A stretch of 64,000 nt of DNA from Thermohalobaculum sp965247385 (GCA_965247385.1 CBDFHG010000007.1:186001-250000), one strand, 5' to 3'; numbered from the stretch's first letter, positions 8,204 through 19,185 are shown. The notes: generated by a model from the letters alone, not told the origin. Program-made: numbers and translations.

Positions 8204-11200
8204 CTAAAAGCGGACTTCGCCTTTCAGCATGATCGCGTGATCGGCGGCACCGTCGCTACTCTCGTGGCGCTCGCCGGTCAAATTCAGCTCAAACAACGCG
8301 CCAAGTTCCCATTCCATCCCCAGGCGATAATTTCTGGCAGAGTCGCCGAAGGTCACCTCGCTGTAGGGGGTCAGCAGACCGCGCCCGCCGAACGCGGGCA
8401 GCCCGTAGCCAAGGCGCAGGTCCATGCGCGCGCCGTAATCCCGCTCGCCGTCGATCTTGTCGTGCAGGCCCTGTTGCCACAATCTTTGGGTGCCGCTGCC
8501 GGTCTTGCCGTAGCCGGGACTCAGGTTGAACGACAGCCCGCGCCCGTTTCCTCGCTCCAGGCGAATCAGGCCATTAACGCCCCATTCCCCATAGCTGTCC
8601 CGTCCCACCAAGGTGCGCGCCCGGCCTTCCAGGGTCAGGCCCATGACCGGATTGCTGTAGCGCACGCCGCCACCCAGTTCGGCCCCGAAACCGGTCTCGC
8701 CGTCGCCGCCGTCATGCCGCACCCCGACCTCCAGGCTCGGCTCCAGCTGCGCCCCGTCTGCCAGCGTGTGCGTCCGGCTCCCTTCCAGGATCATCCGCAC
8801 CCGCCGCGCGTCCACCGTCAGGGCCGCCATCTCATCGCTACCCTCCACTTCCATCTCCGTCAGCAAAGCGTCGCCCTTGAGCCGGAGCGTGGTCGCGCCC
8901 ACCTTCAACAACCGGCCGAGGCCGCCCACGGCCACGGTGCGCATCTCGACATCGCTCGACGCTTGCTGCGCCTCATTGGCGATCTCCAGATCGCCCCAGC
9001 CGTAGCCCACGGTGGCCCACAGATCCAGCTTCCCCGAAAGCGCGCTCCAGCCCACATAGGGATGGAAGCTGGTGAGGTCCAACTCATAATCACCGCTACG
9101 ATCGGGGTCGCTGTAGTCCAGATCGACCCGACTCCAGGACACCGCCAGGCCGACCAGCAGGTCGTCGCGCAGGCGGGCGTCCGCGCCCAGATGGGCGCTG
9201 AACAGGTCGCCGTCCCAGTCCACCGCCCCGCCGGAACCGTCGAGGTTGCTGTAGTCGCCCGCGCCCCAGAAGGCGAGCGAAGACAGACCGGGCGCGCCCG
9301 CCGCGGCGCGCGCATTCAGCGGCAAGACAAAATCGCCGCCGCCGAGCAGATCTTTCAGGCTGAGCGTGCCGTCAGCCATAGCTTGCCCGTGGCTGGCGAG
9401 CGCGCCGGCCACGCCGGCCACGGTGGTCTGGCCGCCGAGATTGAAACTGCCCGCGCTATCGGTGACGCCGTCAGCGCGAGCTTGTGTCACGCGCCGCGCA
9501 ATCGCGCCCACCGTGTGGCCGGCGATGGCGCGGGCCACTTCCGGCAGGATCGTGCGGTTGAGGTCGGCAAACCGTGGCAAGGCCACGGTGACGGTGAAGT
9601 CGGCCGTGGCCGTGGCGCCGTTGGCGTCGGTCACCGTGTAGGTCAGGGTGGTGGTCGCCACCGTGCCCGGCGTGCCCGTGAGCCTGCGGGGTGCCGTATC
9701 GAAGCTCAGACCCGCCGGCAGGGCGCCGCCCGCCAGCCCGGTCAGGGTGTATGTCAGGTCGCCGGTGCCGCCGGTCGCTTCCGGCAGGATCAGCTCGGTG
9801 ATCGTCGTGCCCACGGTATAGCTCTGGTCGGGCGGCGCGGGCAGCGCCAGTGGTGCGGGCGGGCGCGCCGTTTCGCTCGCTTCGGTTGCCGTGGCGGGGC
9901 CTGTGTTGCCGGCGGTGTCCGTTGCGCCATTGGCGGCGAAACTGAGGGTTACTTCGGCAGCCATGACTGGCGTGTAGGCGATAGTGTAGGTCGTGGCGTC
10001 GACGCTGGCGGTGACGCTATCAATGGCGGCGTTGGTGGCGCTGAAATCCGCCGCATCCACACCAGTGACCGGCTCGCTGAACTCGATATCACCGGTCGCC
10101 TGCCGGCCTGCCGTGAGGCTGCCGCTGATGTTGAAGTCACTCACCGTCGGCGCGATGGTGTCAATGACGATGGCGCTGGTTTGCTCGCCCGGGTCAAAGT
10201 CCGCGCCGGCGTCCGTGGAAACCAGGTTGCCGATGTCGTAGGTCGCCGCGCCTTGCACGTCCGCCGCCGCAACCGTGTAGGTTGCGGTGTATTCATTTGC
10301 GTTTGTGGTTGGAGTGACGGGTGCCGTTTGCCCGGCGATGGTCGCGGTTGGTGTCGCCGACAAGGCTTTGGAGACGGTGAAGGTCAGGGTCAGGGTGTCG
10401 CCGGCTTTGGCGTAGCCCGCGTTGGCGTTGCCGGTGGTGAGTGCCTGTGCGGTGACGCTCGGCGCGGCGATTGTCCCCGCCGCCACTACCGGCGCGGTCG
10501 GTGCGCTGGTGGCGGTCTTGCCGCTGCCCGTGCTGTCGTTGTAAGTGGCGACGGCTCGCAGGGTGCTGTCTACGTCGCCAGCCACCGGGGAGTAGGCCGC
10601 AGCGGTTGCGCCGCTGATGTCGGTGTAGGTACCGGCGCTACCGGACTGCCATCGCCAGGTCGTGTCGGTGACGGCTGCCGAGCCGCTGTCCGCATCGGTC
10701 ACGCTGGCGGTCAAGGTATCGCCCACTCGCGGCGCGCCCGGCACCGTTGTGCCATCACGGGTGATGGCGACCACGCCGCCTTCGTCATCCACATTGGTGA
10801 CGGTGACGGTAACATCCAGCGTGTCGCTCTTGTTTGGACCACCGTCGTCGGTGGCGGTGATGGTAACGGAGTAAGTATTGCTCGTGGCGCCGGAGCCCGG
10901 GGTTTCAAAGTCCGGTTCCGTGTCGAAAGTCAAAGCCCCGTTTGAATCAATGCTGAAATCGCCCGCATCATTGCCGCCCAAGGTCCAGGTAACGGTGTCG
11001 CCCTCGGCATCGGTCGCGGTATAAGTCGCCACCGCGGTCGCGACAGGAGTGTTCTCGGCATGATCCACCGCCGCATCCGCAGTGTCTATCACCGGCGCGG
11101 TGTTGGGCGCGGTCGGCGTGGCGGTGGCGTCTGACGCTTCGCCCCCGCCCACCGAGTTCACCGCGCGCACCTGGAAGGAGTATGCGGTGTCGTTGGTCAA

Positions 11201-14200
11201 GCCGGTCACGGCGAACGGCGAGGTGGTCGCCGCTATCCACGCGCCATATTCGCCAGTGCCTGCTTTTACGCGATACTCATAGCCGGTGATGGCCGCGCCG
11301 CCGGTTTCGCTCGGTGCCGCCCATGCCAGCGTGACCGTGGCATCGCCAGCTTCCGCCGTCAAACCGGTCGGCGCGGACGGCGGCGCGGCGGTAACGGTTG
11401 CGGTCGGGGCGCTGGTGGCGGTCTTGCCGCTGGCCGTGCTGTCGTTGTAAGTGGCGACGGCTTGCAGGGTGCGGTCTACGTCGTCAGCCACCGGGGAGTA
11501 GGCCGCAGCGGTTGCGCCGCTGATGTCGGTGGTACTACCGGCGCTACTGGATTGCCATTGCCAGGTCGTGCCGGTGACGGCTGCCGAGCCGCTGTCCGCA
11601 TCGGTCACGCTGGCGGTCAAGGTATCGCCCACTCGCGGCGCGCCCGGCACCGTTGTGCCATCACGGGTGATGGCGATGGCGACCACGCCGTCTTCGTCAT
11701 CCACATTGGTGACGGTGACGGTAACATCCAGCGTGTCGCTCTCGTTTGAACCACCGTCGTCGGTGGCGGTGATGGTAACGAAGTAAGTATTGCTCGTGGC
11801 GACGGAGCCCGGGGTTTCAAAGTCCCGTAACGTTTTGAAAGTCAAAGCCCCGTTTGGATCAATGCTGAAATCGCCCGCATCATTGCCGCCCAGGGTCCAG
11901 GTAACGGTGTCGCCCTCGGCATCGGTCGCGGTATAAGTCGCCACCGCGGTCGCGACAGGAGTGTTCTCGGCATGATCCACCGCCGCATCCGCATTGCCTA
12001 TCACCGGCGCGGTGTTGGTCGCGGTCGGCGTGGCGGTGGCTTCGTCTGACGCTTCGCCCTTGCCCCCCGAGTTCACCGCGCGCACTTCGAAGAAGTATGC
12101 GGTGTCGTTGGTCAAGCCGGCCACGGTGTATTCGGTCGCGGTGGCGCTGTTTGGAATTGCCATCCAATCGACGACGGCGGCGGAGCCGGTGGTGTCATAG
12201 TCGCCCGTGGCGTCGCTTTGGCGATACTCATAGCCGGTGATGTCCGCGCCGCCGGTTGCGCCCGGTGCCGTCCATGCCAGCGTGACCGTGGCATCGCCCG
12301 GCCTCGCCGTCAAACCGGTCGGCGCGCCCGGCGGCGCGGCGGTAACGGTTGCGGTCGGGTCGCTGGTGGCGATCTTGCCGCTGCCCGTGCTGTCGTTGTA
12401 AGTGGCGACGGCTTGCAGGGTGCTGTCTACGTCGTCAGCCACCGGGGAGTAGGCCGCAGCGGTTGCGCCGCTGATGTCGGTGTAGGTACCGGCGCTATCG
12501 GACTGCCATTGCCAGGTCGTGCCGGTGACGGCTGCCGAGCCGCTGTCCGCATCGGTCACGCTGGCGGTCAAGGTATCGCCCACTCGCGGCGCGCCCGACA
12601 CCGTTGTGCCATCACGGGTGATGGCGATGGCGACCACGCCGTCTTCGTCATCCACATTGGTGACGGTGACGGCAACATCCAGCGTGTCGCTCTCGTTTGA
12701 ACCACCGTCGTCGGTGGCGGTGATGGTAACGAAGTAAGTATTGCTCGTGGCGGCAGAGCCCGGGGTTTCAAAGTCCCGTAACGTTTTGAAAGTCAAAGCC
12801 CCGTTTGGATCAATGCTGAAATCGCCCGCATCATTGCCGCCCAGGGTCCAGGTAACGGTGTCGCCCTCGGCATCGGTCGCGGTATAAGTCGCCACCGCGG
12901 TCGCGACAGGAGTGTTCTCGGCATGATCCACCGCCGCAGCCGCAGTGCCTATTACCGGCGCGGTGTTGGGCGCGGTCACGGTGACGGTGAAGTCGGCTGT
13001 GGCCGTGGCGTCATTGGCGTCGGTGACCGTATAGGTCAGGGTGGTGATCGCCGCCTCGGTCGGCGTGCCGGACAGCGTGCGGCTGGCTGCGGTAAAGGTC
13101 AGACCCGCCGGCAGGGCGGTGTCCCCCGGCCCGGTCAGGGCGTATCTCAGGGGGCCGGTGCCGCCGGTCGCTTCCGGCAGGACCAAGCCGACGATTGCCG
13201 TGCCCGCGGTATAGCTCTGGTCGCCCGCCGTGGTCAGCACCAGGCCGTCGTTCACGGTGACGGTGAAGGTCCGGCGGGTGCTGGCGCCGTTGGCGTCGGT
13301 CACCCTGTAGGTCAGCTCGGTGGTCGCCGCCACGGTCGGCGTGCCGGACAGCTTGCGGCTGGCTGCGGTAAAGGTCAGACCCGCCGGCAGGGCGGTGTCC
13401 CCCGGCCCGGTCAGGGTGTAGCGCAGGGGCGCGGTGCCGCCGCCGGCCACCGGCAGGGTCAGCTCGGTGATCTCGGTGTCCACGGTATAGAACTGGTCGT
13501 ACCGGTCGTCCAGCTCGGTCACCACCAGGCCGGTGTTCACGGTGACGGTGAAGTCGGCCGTGGCCGTGGCGTCATTGGCGTCGGTGACCGTGTAGGTCAG
13601 GGTGGTGGCGCCCGCCACCGTGCTCAGGCCGGACAGCGTGCGGCTCTCCTTATCGAAGCGCAGACCCGCCGGCAGGGCGGCGCCCTCCGGCCCGGTCAGG
13701 GTGTAGCGCAGGGGCGCGGTGCCGCCGGTGGTTGTCGGCAGTTCCAGGTCGGTGATCGGCGTGTTCACGGTATAGAACTGGTCGCCCGCCGTGGTCAGCG
13801 CCAGACCGGCGTTCACGGTGACGGTGAAGGTCCGCACGGCGGTGGCGTCATTGGCGTCGGTCACCGTGTAGGTCAGCTCGGTGGCGCTCGCCGCCGTGCC
13901 CGGCGTGCCGGACAGCGTGCGTGTGCCGACGGTAAAGGTCAGCCCGTTCGGCAGGGCGCCGGTCAGGGCGTAGGTCAGGTCGCCAGTGCCGCCGGTGGTT
14001 GTCGGCAGGACCAGGTCGGTGATCCGCGTGCCCACGGTATAGAACTGGTCGTCCAGCTCGGGCAGCACCACCAGGCCGGCGTTCACGTTGACGGTGAAGA
14101 ACTGTCTGGCGGTGGTGCCATTGGCGTCGGTCACCGTGTAGGTCAGCTCGGTGGCGCTCGCCGCCGTGCCCGGCGTGCCGGACAGCGTGCGTGTGCCGAC

Positions 14201-17200
14201 GGTAAAGGTCAGCCCGTCCGGCAGGGCGGCGCCCTCCGGCCCGGTCAGAGTGTAGATCCAGGGGCCGACGCCGCCGGTGGCCGCCGGCAGTTCCAGGTCG
14301 GTGGGCCTGCCTGCGGTATAGCCCTGGTCGTCCGGCGCGGTCAGCACCAGGGGGAGGGGCGGAGACACGTCGACGGTGAAGAACTGTCTGGCGGTGGCGC
14401 CATTGTCGTCGGTCACCGTGTAGGTCAGTTCGATGCTGCTGCTGGAGTGCACCGCCCCGGTCGGCGTGCCGGACAGCGTGCGGGTGTTGGCGTCAAAGCT
14501 CAGGCCCGGCGGCAGGGCACCGGTCAGGCCGTACCGCCTGGTCAGAGTGTAGACCAGGGGCGCGGTGCCGTCGGTCGCTTCCGGCAGGACCAGGGCGGTG
14601 ATCGGCGTGCCCGCGGTATAGCGCTTGGTGGACGGCTGCGGCAGCTCGGGCAGCCCCGGGCGGGCGTTCACGGTGACGGTGAAGTCGGCCGTGGCCGTGG
14701 CGCCGTTGGCGTCGGTCACCGTGTAGGTCAGCTCGGTGGTCGCCGCCCCGGTCGGCGTGCCGGACAGCGTGCGGATGACTGCGGTAAAGGCCAGACCCGC
14801 CGGCAGGGTGGTGTCCGCCGGCCCGGTCAGGGCGTAGGTCAGGGGCGCGGTGCCGCCGGTGGCCGGCGGCAGGGTCAGGTCGGTGATCGCCGTGCCCGCG
14901 GTATAGCCCTGGGCGCCCGCCGTGGTCAGCACCAGGCCGGCGTTCACGGTGACGGTGAAGTCGGCCATGGCCGTGGCGCCGTTGGCGTCGGTCACCGTAT
15001 AGGTCAGGGTGGTGGCGCTCGTCATCGTGCTCGGTGTGCCCGTGAGCCTGCGGCTGGCCGGATTGAAGTTCAGTCCCGCCGGCAGGGCGTCGGTCAGGGT
15101 GTAGCTCAGGTCGCCGATGCCGCCGGTGGCCAGCGGCAGGGTCACGTCGACCGCCGTGCCCACGGTATAGCTCTGGGCGCCCGGCGCGCTCAGCGCCAGG
15201 CCGTCGTTCACGGTGACGGTGAAGGTCTGCGTGGCGACGACGGGCGTGGCCGCCGAGTCGGTCACCGTGTAGGTCAGCACGGTGCCCCCCGCCGCGGTCG
15301 GCATGCCGGACAGCGTGCGGGTGTCGGTGTTAAAGTCCAGACCCACCGGCAGGGTGGTGCCCCCCGGCCCGGTCAGAGTGTAGATCCAGGGGCCGACGCC
15401 GCCGGTGGCCGCCGGCAGGACCAGGTTGACCGCCGCGTCCACGGTATAGCCCTGGTTGGCCACCGCGCTCAGCGCCAGGGGGGGGGCCGCAGCCACGGTG
15501 ACGGAGAAGTCGGCGGCGAAGTTGTCGGTGGCGTCGGTCACCCTGTAGGTCAGGTCGCCGTCATAGGACGCGGTCGGCGTGCCGGACAGCGTGCGGGTGT
15601 TGGCGTCAAAGCTCAGGCCCGGCGGCAGGTCGCGGCCGAACTGCCCGGTCAGAGTGTAGCTCCAGGGGCCGGTGCCGTTGGTCGCTTCCGGCAGGGTCAG
15701 GGGGGTGATCGGCGTGCCCGCGGTATAGAACTGAGGGGGCGGCAAATCGGGCAGCCCCAGGCGGGGGGCCGCAGCCACCACGATGAAGAAGTTGGCGCTT
15801 AAGGTGGCGCCGTTGGCGTCGGTCACCGTGTAGAACACGTCGTAGTATCGCCTCCCCCTGTCGGCCGTCGGCGTGCCGGACAGCGTGCGGCTGGCCGCAT
15901 CGAAGGTTAGACCCGCCGGCAGGCCGAAAAACGCGGTCAGGGTGTAGGCCAGGTCGCCGATGCCGCCGGTCGCTTCCGGCAGGGTCACGTCGACCGCCGT
16001 GCCCCTGGTAAAGTTCAGTTCCGGCAGAAAGGGCAGCGCCAGGGGGGGCACCGGCTCGCTCACGGTGACGGTGCGGGTCAGCGGATCGGCGGGATTGCCG
16101 GCGGTGTCCATCACATTGTAGGTAAGGGTGTACTCACCAGCAGTGTCAACGTCTATGGCACCGGTAATGACAATTTTGGAGGGGTCGATGGGGAAATCAT
16201 CATCGACGGTTACCGGGTCGTTGTAGGCATCACCATTTGTTATGGTGACGCTGGTTCCGCCGCCATTCAGGCTAATGACTGGCTTCACGGTATCATGCCT
16301 AAACCTGGCAAGCCCGGCAAATTCGGAGACAACGCCATTCACTGTCTGGCGGGCTCCCACCACATTGTTTTGATATGTGGCATGGGCAGCAGCAAGGCTG
16401 AAACTGCCGGTGTTGCTGCCGGTGTTGCTGCCGGTGGTGTAAAGCTCGCCACTATTGGAAGACCATTCCCAGGTGTCCCTGGCGTTCTGAAAATCGGCGT
16501 GCAGTGTAACCACTATTGATCTGTCGCTGGTGATGCGGTCCATATTAGTACCACCATCGCGAGCCGTGTCCCTGCCCAGGTCAATGCCTGGTGGTGGAAC
16601 GGCACGGGCAACGGTGACGGTGTAGGTTTGTTCTCCGGTGCCGTCCTCGGCGACGACCAGGATGGTGATGATGTTATTGCCAACATCCAAGTCAATCGCT
16701 TCACTGGGTTGGCCGCTGGCAACAGCAACGCCGTTCACAGCCACGGCTGCGCCGTCGTCAGTCGTGGTCGGCGTTACCGTAACGCTTGCCACATCAGTGC
16801 CCACGCTGACGGCGTAGGCATCGGTGGCAGCATCGAAGGGCGGATTCAGGGTGCCTGCCGAAACATCCAGGGCGGACAGAGTCGAATCCGCAGACAGGGT
16901 CGCGGCAGCCACGGTGACGGTGAAGTCCTGCGTGGCGACGACGGGCGTGGCCGCCGAGTCGGTCACCGTGTAGGTCAGGGTGGTGGCACTCGCCGCCGTG
17001 CCCGGCGTGCCGGACAGCTTGCGTGTGTCGGCATTAAAGGTCAGCCCGGGCACTTCGCTCAAATCGGTGTTGTTCGGCCCGGTCAGGGTGTAGCTCAGGT
17101 CGCCGATGCCGCCGGTCGCTTCCGGCAGTTCCAGGGCGGTGATCACCGTGCCCACGGTATAGCTCTGGTCGTCCGGCGCGGTCAGCGCCAGGGGGTCCGT

Positions 17201-17293
17201 CTGCGCTCCGGCTGGCGATGCCAGCCCGAGCAGCAGGCCGATCACCATTAGCGGGCCCAGCAGGAGGGCGGCGAGGCGAGGGGCCGCTGGCAT
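8204..17293 (-). CDS. Giant modular autotransporter adhesin (Ig-like, cadherin-like, Fn3, beta-barrel)
   Basis: This is a surface protein of about 3,029 residues, probably an adhesin. From ATG 17293 (GGGAGG 5 nt upstream) it starts with a signal peptide, MPAAPRLAALLLGPLM...SPAGA/Q. Next come one He_PIG-type Ig-like repeat (QSYTVGT...LPEATGG...FTVTV), a cadherin-like sandwich domain, and an Ig-like region. Eleven more He_PIG repeats of 80-95 residues follow (nt about 16060-12960), then cadherin/Ig-like/Fn3 cassettes (about 12960-10480), further Ig-like domains and a thirteenth He_PIG repeat. The last 270 or so residues (from LAFWGAGDYSNLDGSGG) form an autotransporter barrel ending in KGEVRF, with the terminal Phe of outer-membrane proteins. 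The barrel should export the passenger. Translation could alternatively begin upstream (17454), if the G tract at 17354-17382 has the right length. The open frame is unbroken despite extensive repeats, so the gene is likely functional. Confidence 0.9.
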   Translation of the reverse strand: MPAAPRLAALLLGPLMVIGLLLGLASPAGAQTDPLALTAPDDQSYTVGTVITALELPEATGGIGDLSYTLTGPNNTDLSEVPGLTFNADTRKLSGTPGTAASATTLTYTVTDSAATPVVATQDFTVTVAAATLSADSTLSALDVSAGTLNPPFDAATDAYAVSVGTDVASVTVTPTTTDDGAAVAVNGVAVASGQPSEAIDLDVGNNIITILVVAEDGTGEQTYTVTVARAVPPPGIDLGRDTARDGGTNMDRITSDRSIVVTLHADFQNARDTWEWSSNSGELYTTGSNTGSNTGSFSLAAAHATYQNNVVGARQTVNGVVSEFAGLARFRHDTVKPVISLNGGGTSVTITNGDAYNDPVTVDDDFPIDPSKIVITGAIDVDTAGEYTLTYNVMDTAGNPADPLTRTVTVSEPVPPLALPFLPELNFTRGTAVDVTLPEATGGIGDLAYTLTAFFGLPAGLTFDAASRTLSGTPTADRGRRYYDVFYTVTDANGATLSANFFIVVAAAPRLGLPDLPPPQFYTAGTPITPLTLPEATNGTGPWSYTLTGQFGRDLPPGLSFDANTRTLSGTPTASYDGDLTYRVTDATDNFAADFSVTVAAAPPLALSAVANQGYTVDAAVNLVLPAATGGVGPWIYTLTGPGGTTLPVGLDFNTDTRTLSGMPTAAGGTVLTYTVTDSAATPVVATQTFTVTVNDGLALSAPGAQSYTVGTAVDVTLPLATGGIGDLSYTLTDALPAGLNFNPASRRLTGTPSTMTSATTLTYTVTDANGATAMADFTVTVNAGLVLTTAGAQGYTAGTAITDLTLPPATGGTAPLTYALTGPADTTLPAGLAFTAVIRTLSGTPTGAATTELTYTVTDANGATATADFTVTVNARPGLPELPQPSTKRYTAGTPITALVLPEATDGTAPLVYTLTRRYGLTGALPPGLSFDANTRTLSGTPTGAVHSSSSIELTYTVTDDNGATARQFFTVDVSPPLPLVLTAPDDQGYTAGRPTDLELPAATGGVGPWIYTLTGPEGAALPDGLTFTVGTRTLSGTPGTAASATELTYTVTDANGTTARQFFTVNVNAGLVVLPELDDQFYTVGTRITDLVLPTTTGGTGDLTYALTGALPNGLTFTVGTRTLSGTPGTAASATELTYTVTDANDATAVRTFTVTVNAGLALTTAGDQFYTVNTPITDLELPTTTGGTAPLRYTLTGPEGAALPAGLRFDKESRTLSGLSTVAGATTLTYTVTDANDATATADFTVTVNTGLVVTELDDRYDQFYTVDTEITELTLPVAGGGTAPLRYTLTGPGDTALPAGLTFTAASRKLSGTPTVAATTELTYRVTDANGASTRRTFTVTVNDGLVLTTAGDQSYTAGTAIVGLVLPEATGGTGPLRYALTGPGDTALPAGLTFTAASRTLSGTPTEAAITTLTYTVTDANDATATADFTVTVTAPNTAPVIGTAAAAVDHAENTPVATAVATYTATDAEGDTVTWTLGGNDAGDFSIDPNGALTFKTLRDFETPGSAATSNTYFVTITATDDGGSNESDTLDVAVTVTNVDDEDGVVAIAITRDGTTVSGAPRVGDTLTASVTDADSGSAAVTGTTWQWQSDSAGTYTDISGATAAAYSPVADDVDSTLQAVATYNDSTGSGKIATSDPTATVTAAPPGAPTGLTARPGDATVTLAWTAPGATGGADITGYEYRQSDATGDYDTTGSAAVVDWMAIPNSATATEYTVAGLTNDTAYFFEVRAVNSGGKGEASDEATATPTATNTAPVIGNADAAVDHAENTPVATAVATYTATDAEGDTVTWTLGGNDAGDFSIDPNGALTFKTLRDFETPGSVATSNTYFVTITATDDGGSNESDTLDVTVTVTNVDDEDGVVAIAITRDGTTVPGAPRVGDTLTASVTDADSGSAAVTGTTWQWQSSSAGSTTDISGATAAAYSPVADDVDRTLQAVATYNDSTASGKTATSAPTATVTAAPPSAPTGLTAEAGDATVTLAWAAPSETGGAAITGYEYRVKAGTGEYGAWIAATTSPFAVTGLTNDTAYSFQVRAVNSVGGGEASDATATPTAPNTAPVIDTADAAVDHAENTPVATAVATYTATDAEGDTVTWTLGGNDAGDFSIDSNGALTFDTEPDFETPGSGATSNTYSVTITATDDGGPNKSDTLDVTVTVTNVDDEGGVVAITRDGTTVPGAPRVGDTLTASVTDADSGSAAVTDTTWRWQSGSAGTYTDISGATAAAYSPVAGDVDSTLRAVATYNDSTGSGKTATSAPTAPVVAAGTIAAPSVTAQALTTGNANAGYAKAGDTLTLTFTVSKALSATPTATIAGQTAPVTPTTNANEYTATYTVAAADVQGAATYDIGNLVSTDAGADFDPGEQTSAIVIDTIAPTVSDFNISGSLTAGRQATGDIEFSEPVTGVDAADFSATNAAIDSVTASVDATTYTIAYTPVMAAEVTLSFAANGATDTAGNTGPATATEASETARPPAPLALPAPPDQSYTVGTTITELILPEATGGTGDLTYTLTGLAGGALPAGLSFDTAPRRLTGTPGTVATTTLTYTVTDANGATATADFTVTVALPRFADLNRTILPEVARAIAGHTVGAIARRVTQARADGVTDSAGSFNLGGQTTVAGVAGALASHGQAMADGTLSLKDLLGGGDFVLPLNARAAAGAPGLSSLAFWGAGDYSNLDGSGGAVDWDGDLFSAHLGADARLRDDLLVGLAVSWSRVDLDYSDPDRSGDYELDLTSFHPYVGWSALSGKLDLWATVGYGWGDLEIANEAQQASSDVEMRTVAVGGLGRLLKVGATTLRLKGDALLTEMEVEGSDEMAALTVDARRVRMILEGSRTHTLADGAQLEPSLEVGVRHDGGDGETGFGAELGGGVRYSNPVMGLTLEGRARTLVGRDSYGEWGVNGLIRLERGNGRGLSFNLSPGYGKTGSGTQRLWQQGLHDKIDGERDYGARMDLRLGYGLPAFGGRGLLTPYSEVTFGDSARNYRLGMEWELGALFELNLTGERHESSDGAADHAIMLKGEVRF
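10498..12958. repeat. Three near-identical ~600-bp direct repeats inside the adhesin gene
   Basis: Nearly identical DNA recurs at about 10498-11096, 11404-12007 and 12355-12958. Each copy encodes a cadherin-like module (VDHAENTPVATAVATYTA ... TNVDDE) plus an Ig-like module. Two Fn3 modules (about 11100-11400 and 12010-12355) fill the gaps. Nucleotide identity is visibly far higher than among the He_PIG repeats, which implies recent duplication or ongoing gene conversion, and makes the region prone to copy-number change and assembly collapse. Confidence 0.85.
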
Positions 17294-17352
17294 CACGCCA
17301 CGCCTCCCGCCCGGCGGGCCTGGCCGGGGCTGGAGTGAAGCCCGGCTAAATC

Positions 17353-17384
<32 letters not shown>

Positions 17385-17676
17385 AAACTGCGCCGCACCG
17401 GGACGCTGCGCTGAACTTGTGGCTCCGCGCTGAACGCAGGTCATTCTTGTTCATGAAAACGCCCCCTGGGCCGCTGGATAAGTGGGTCCATTGCAAGTGT
17501 CTCGAATCTGATAACCCGGTTCGGAACCTGTATGCAAGTGTAGCAGCAATTCTCCAGCAATTCTCATTATCCCTGATTCTGGATCAAAAAAGTTGAAATT
17601 CCCCGTTGTCTTTGAATCTAAAGGGATTCATGGTGGTTTTTGCGATTAACTCCATCACCAACGGGGTGAAAATAAC

Positions 17677-19185
17677 ATGGCACAGGGCGTTCTTCCTTTC
17701 GAGTACGAAAGCGAGCCGGGCAGCAGCGATCTGACGGGTTTTGCCGGGATTGGTGTTTAGCTTGATTTGATTGAGGCATCGGGACTGGCGGCTGCGGTGC
17801 GGCGCGAGGTGCGGGTGGCGGGGCGGCAGGGCTGGCTTGATGTGCAGATGATCATCGCGGTGATCGCCCTCAATCTGTGCGGGGGTGATCGGGTCGAGGA
17901 CCTGGAACGCCTGGAGGCGGACGCCGGCTTTGCCGCGACCATGGAGGCGGTTGAGCGGCGGCTGTTGGTGTGCCGGGAACGTCGGCAACTGAAGAGCCGG
18001 TTCCGGCGCGGCCGCGGGCGCAGCGTGCCTTCGCCGTCGGCTCTGTCGGGCTGGTTGGAACGCTTCCACGACGCAGGCCAGGAAGATCTGCGGGAGGTCG
18101 GGCGTGCCTTCATCCCGCGGCCGTCGGCGGGTCTGCCTGGTCTGCGGCGTGTCAATCAGGCGCTGGTGTCATTTCTGCAGCGCCATCGCGGGCCGGGCGC
18201 GGCGACGCTGGACATGGACGCGACGCTGGTGCAGAGCCACAAGCGCCAGGCGGAATACTGCTACAAGAAGTTCAAGGCCTGTCAGCCGTTGAACACCTGG
18301 TGGGCGGAACAGCAGGTGATCGTGCATTCCGGGTTCCGCGACGGCAATGTGCCGGCTGGCTATCGGCAGTTGCAGGTGTTGCAGGCCTCGCTGGCGGCGC
18401 TGCCTGGGGGCGTGGACAAGGTCTGTCTGCGCTCGGACACGGCGGGTTATCAGAAGGATCTGCTGCTCTGTTGTGGCGCGGGCCGGGACAAGGTTTTCGG
18501 GGTGATCGAGTTTGCCGTCGGCGCCAACGTGACGGCGGCGTTCCGGCGTGCCGCCCTGGCCGTGCCGGAGGCCGAGTGGCGACCGCTGGATCGTGTTTTC
18601 GACGGGCAACGTCAGGAGACCGGCCAAGAGTGGGCGGAGGTCTGCCATGTACCGAGTTGGGCGGGCGAGAGCAAGACGCGGGCGGATTACCGCTTCCTGG
18701 CGATCCGGGAACCGCTGGAACAGTTGGAGCCTGGCGATGGGGATCAGTTGCCGTTCCCGACCGCGGCGTTTGCTTTGAGGGGGCGCAGCAAGCTGTTCGC
18801 CCTGGTCACCAACCGTGATCTGCCGGGCGATGAGGTGATCTGGTGGCCCCGGGAGCGCTGTGGCAAGAGCGAGGAAGTCCACGCGGTGATGAAGCACGAC
18901 TTGGCTGGCGGCACCCTGCCCTCGGGTCTGTTCGGAGCCAATGCGGCCTGGTGGGCGATCATGGTGCTGGCGCATAATCTGAACGCGGTGATGAAGCAAC
19001 CGGTTCCGGGACCGGCCTGGGTGGCACGGCGGATGAAGGCCTTGCGCCTGGCTCTGATCGCCCTGCCTGGCCGGGTGATCCGTCATGCGCGGCGGCTGAT
19101 CATCCGTTTGGCGAGCGAAGCGGGGCTCGATCTGGTGCTGAGCGCCAGGCGGAAGATCCTGGCCCTGGCGCGCGGCCCGACCTGA
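17677..19185 (+). pseudogene. IS1380-family transposase with an early amber stop
   Basis: The ATG at 17677 gives MAQGVLPFEYESEPGSSDLT, the typical IS1380 N-terminus. Codon 28 is TAG (17758-17760) where the family has Tyr (VYLDL). Beyond it the frame is open for 475 codons with the rest of the transposase, including LDMDATLVQSHKRQAEY and SDTAGYQKDLL (catalytic Asp residues) and a C-terminal region with WWAIMVLAHNLNAVMK. Restart at TTG 17767 would give a slightly shortened protein, so residual activity cannot be excluded. Element ends were not identified with confidence. It sits between the adhesin leader and other IS debris. Confidence 0.8.

Noticed and set aside
8237..10945. Open frame of about 900 codons on the plus strand across the adhesin 3' half
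   Set aside because: It is antisense to a protein with clear barrel and Ig/Fn3 homology; its composition (Gln/Arg/Gly/Ala-rich) is that of a shadow frame in GC-rich DNA.
10498..12958. Regularly spaced direct repeats considered as a CRISPR-like array
   Set aside because: The repeat units are about 600 bp and code for protein modules; no short repeat-spacer pattern or cas gene is present.
12923..15802. Open frame of about 960 codons on the plus strand with a GQGVAQGRGAAG-type repeat
   Set aside because: The periodic pattern mirrors the He_PIG repeats read in antisense; no start signal or family match.
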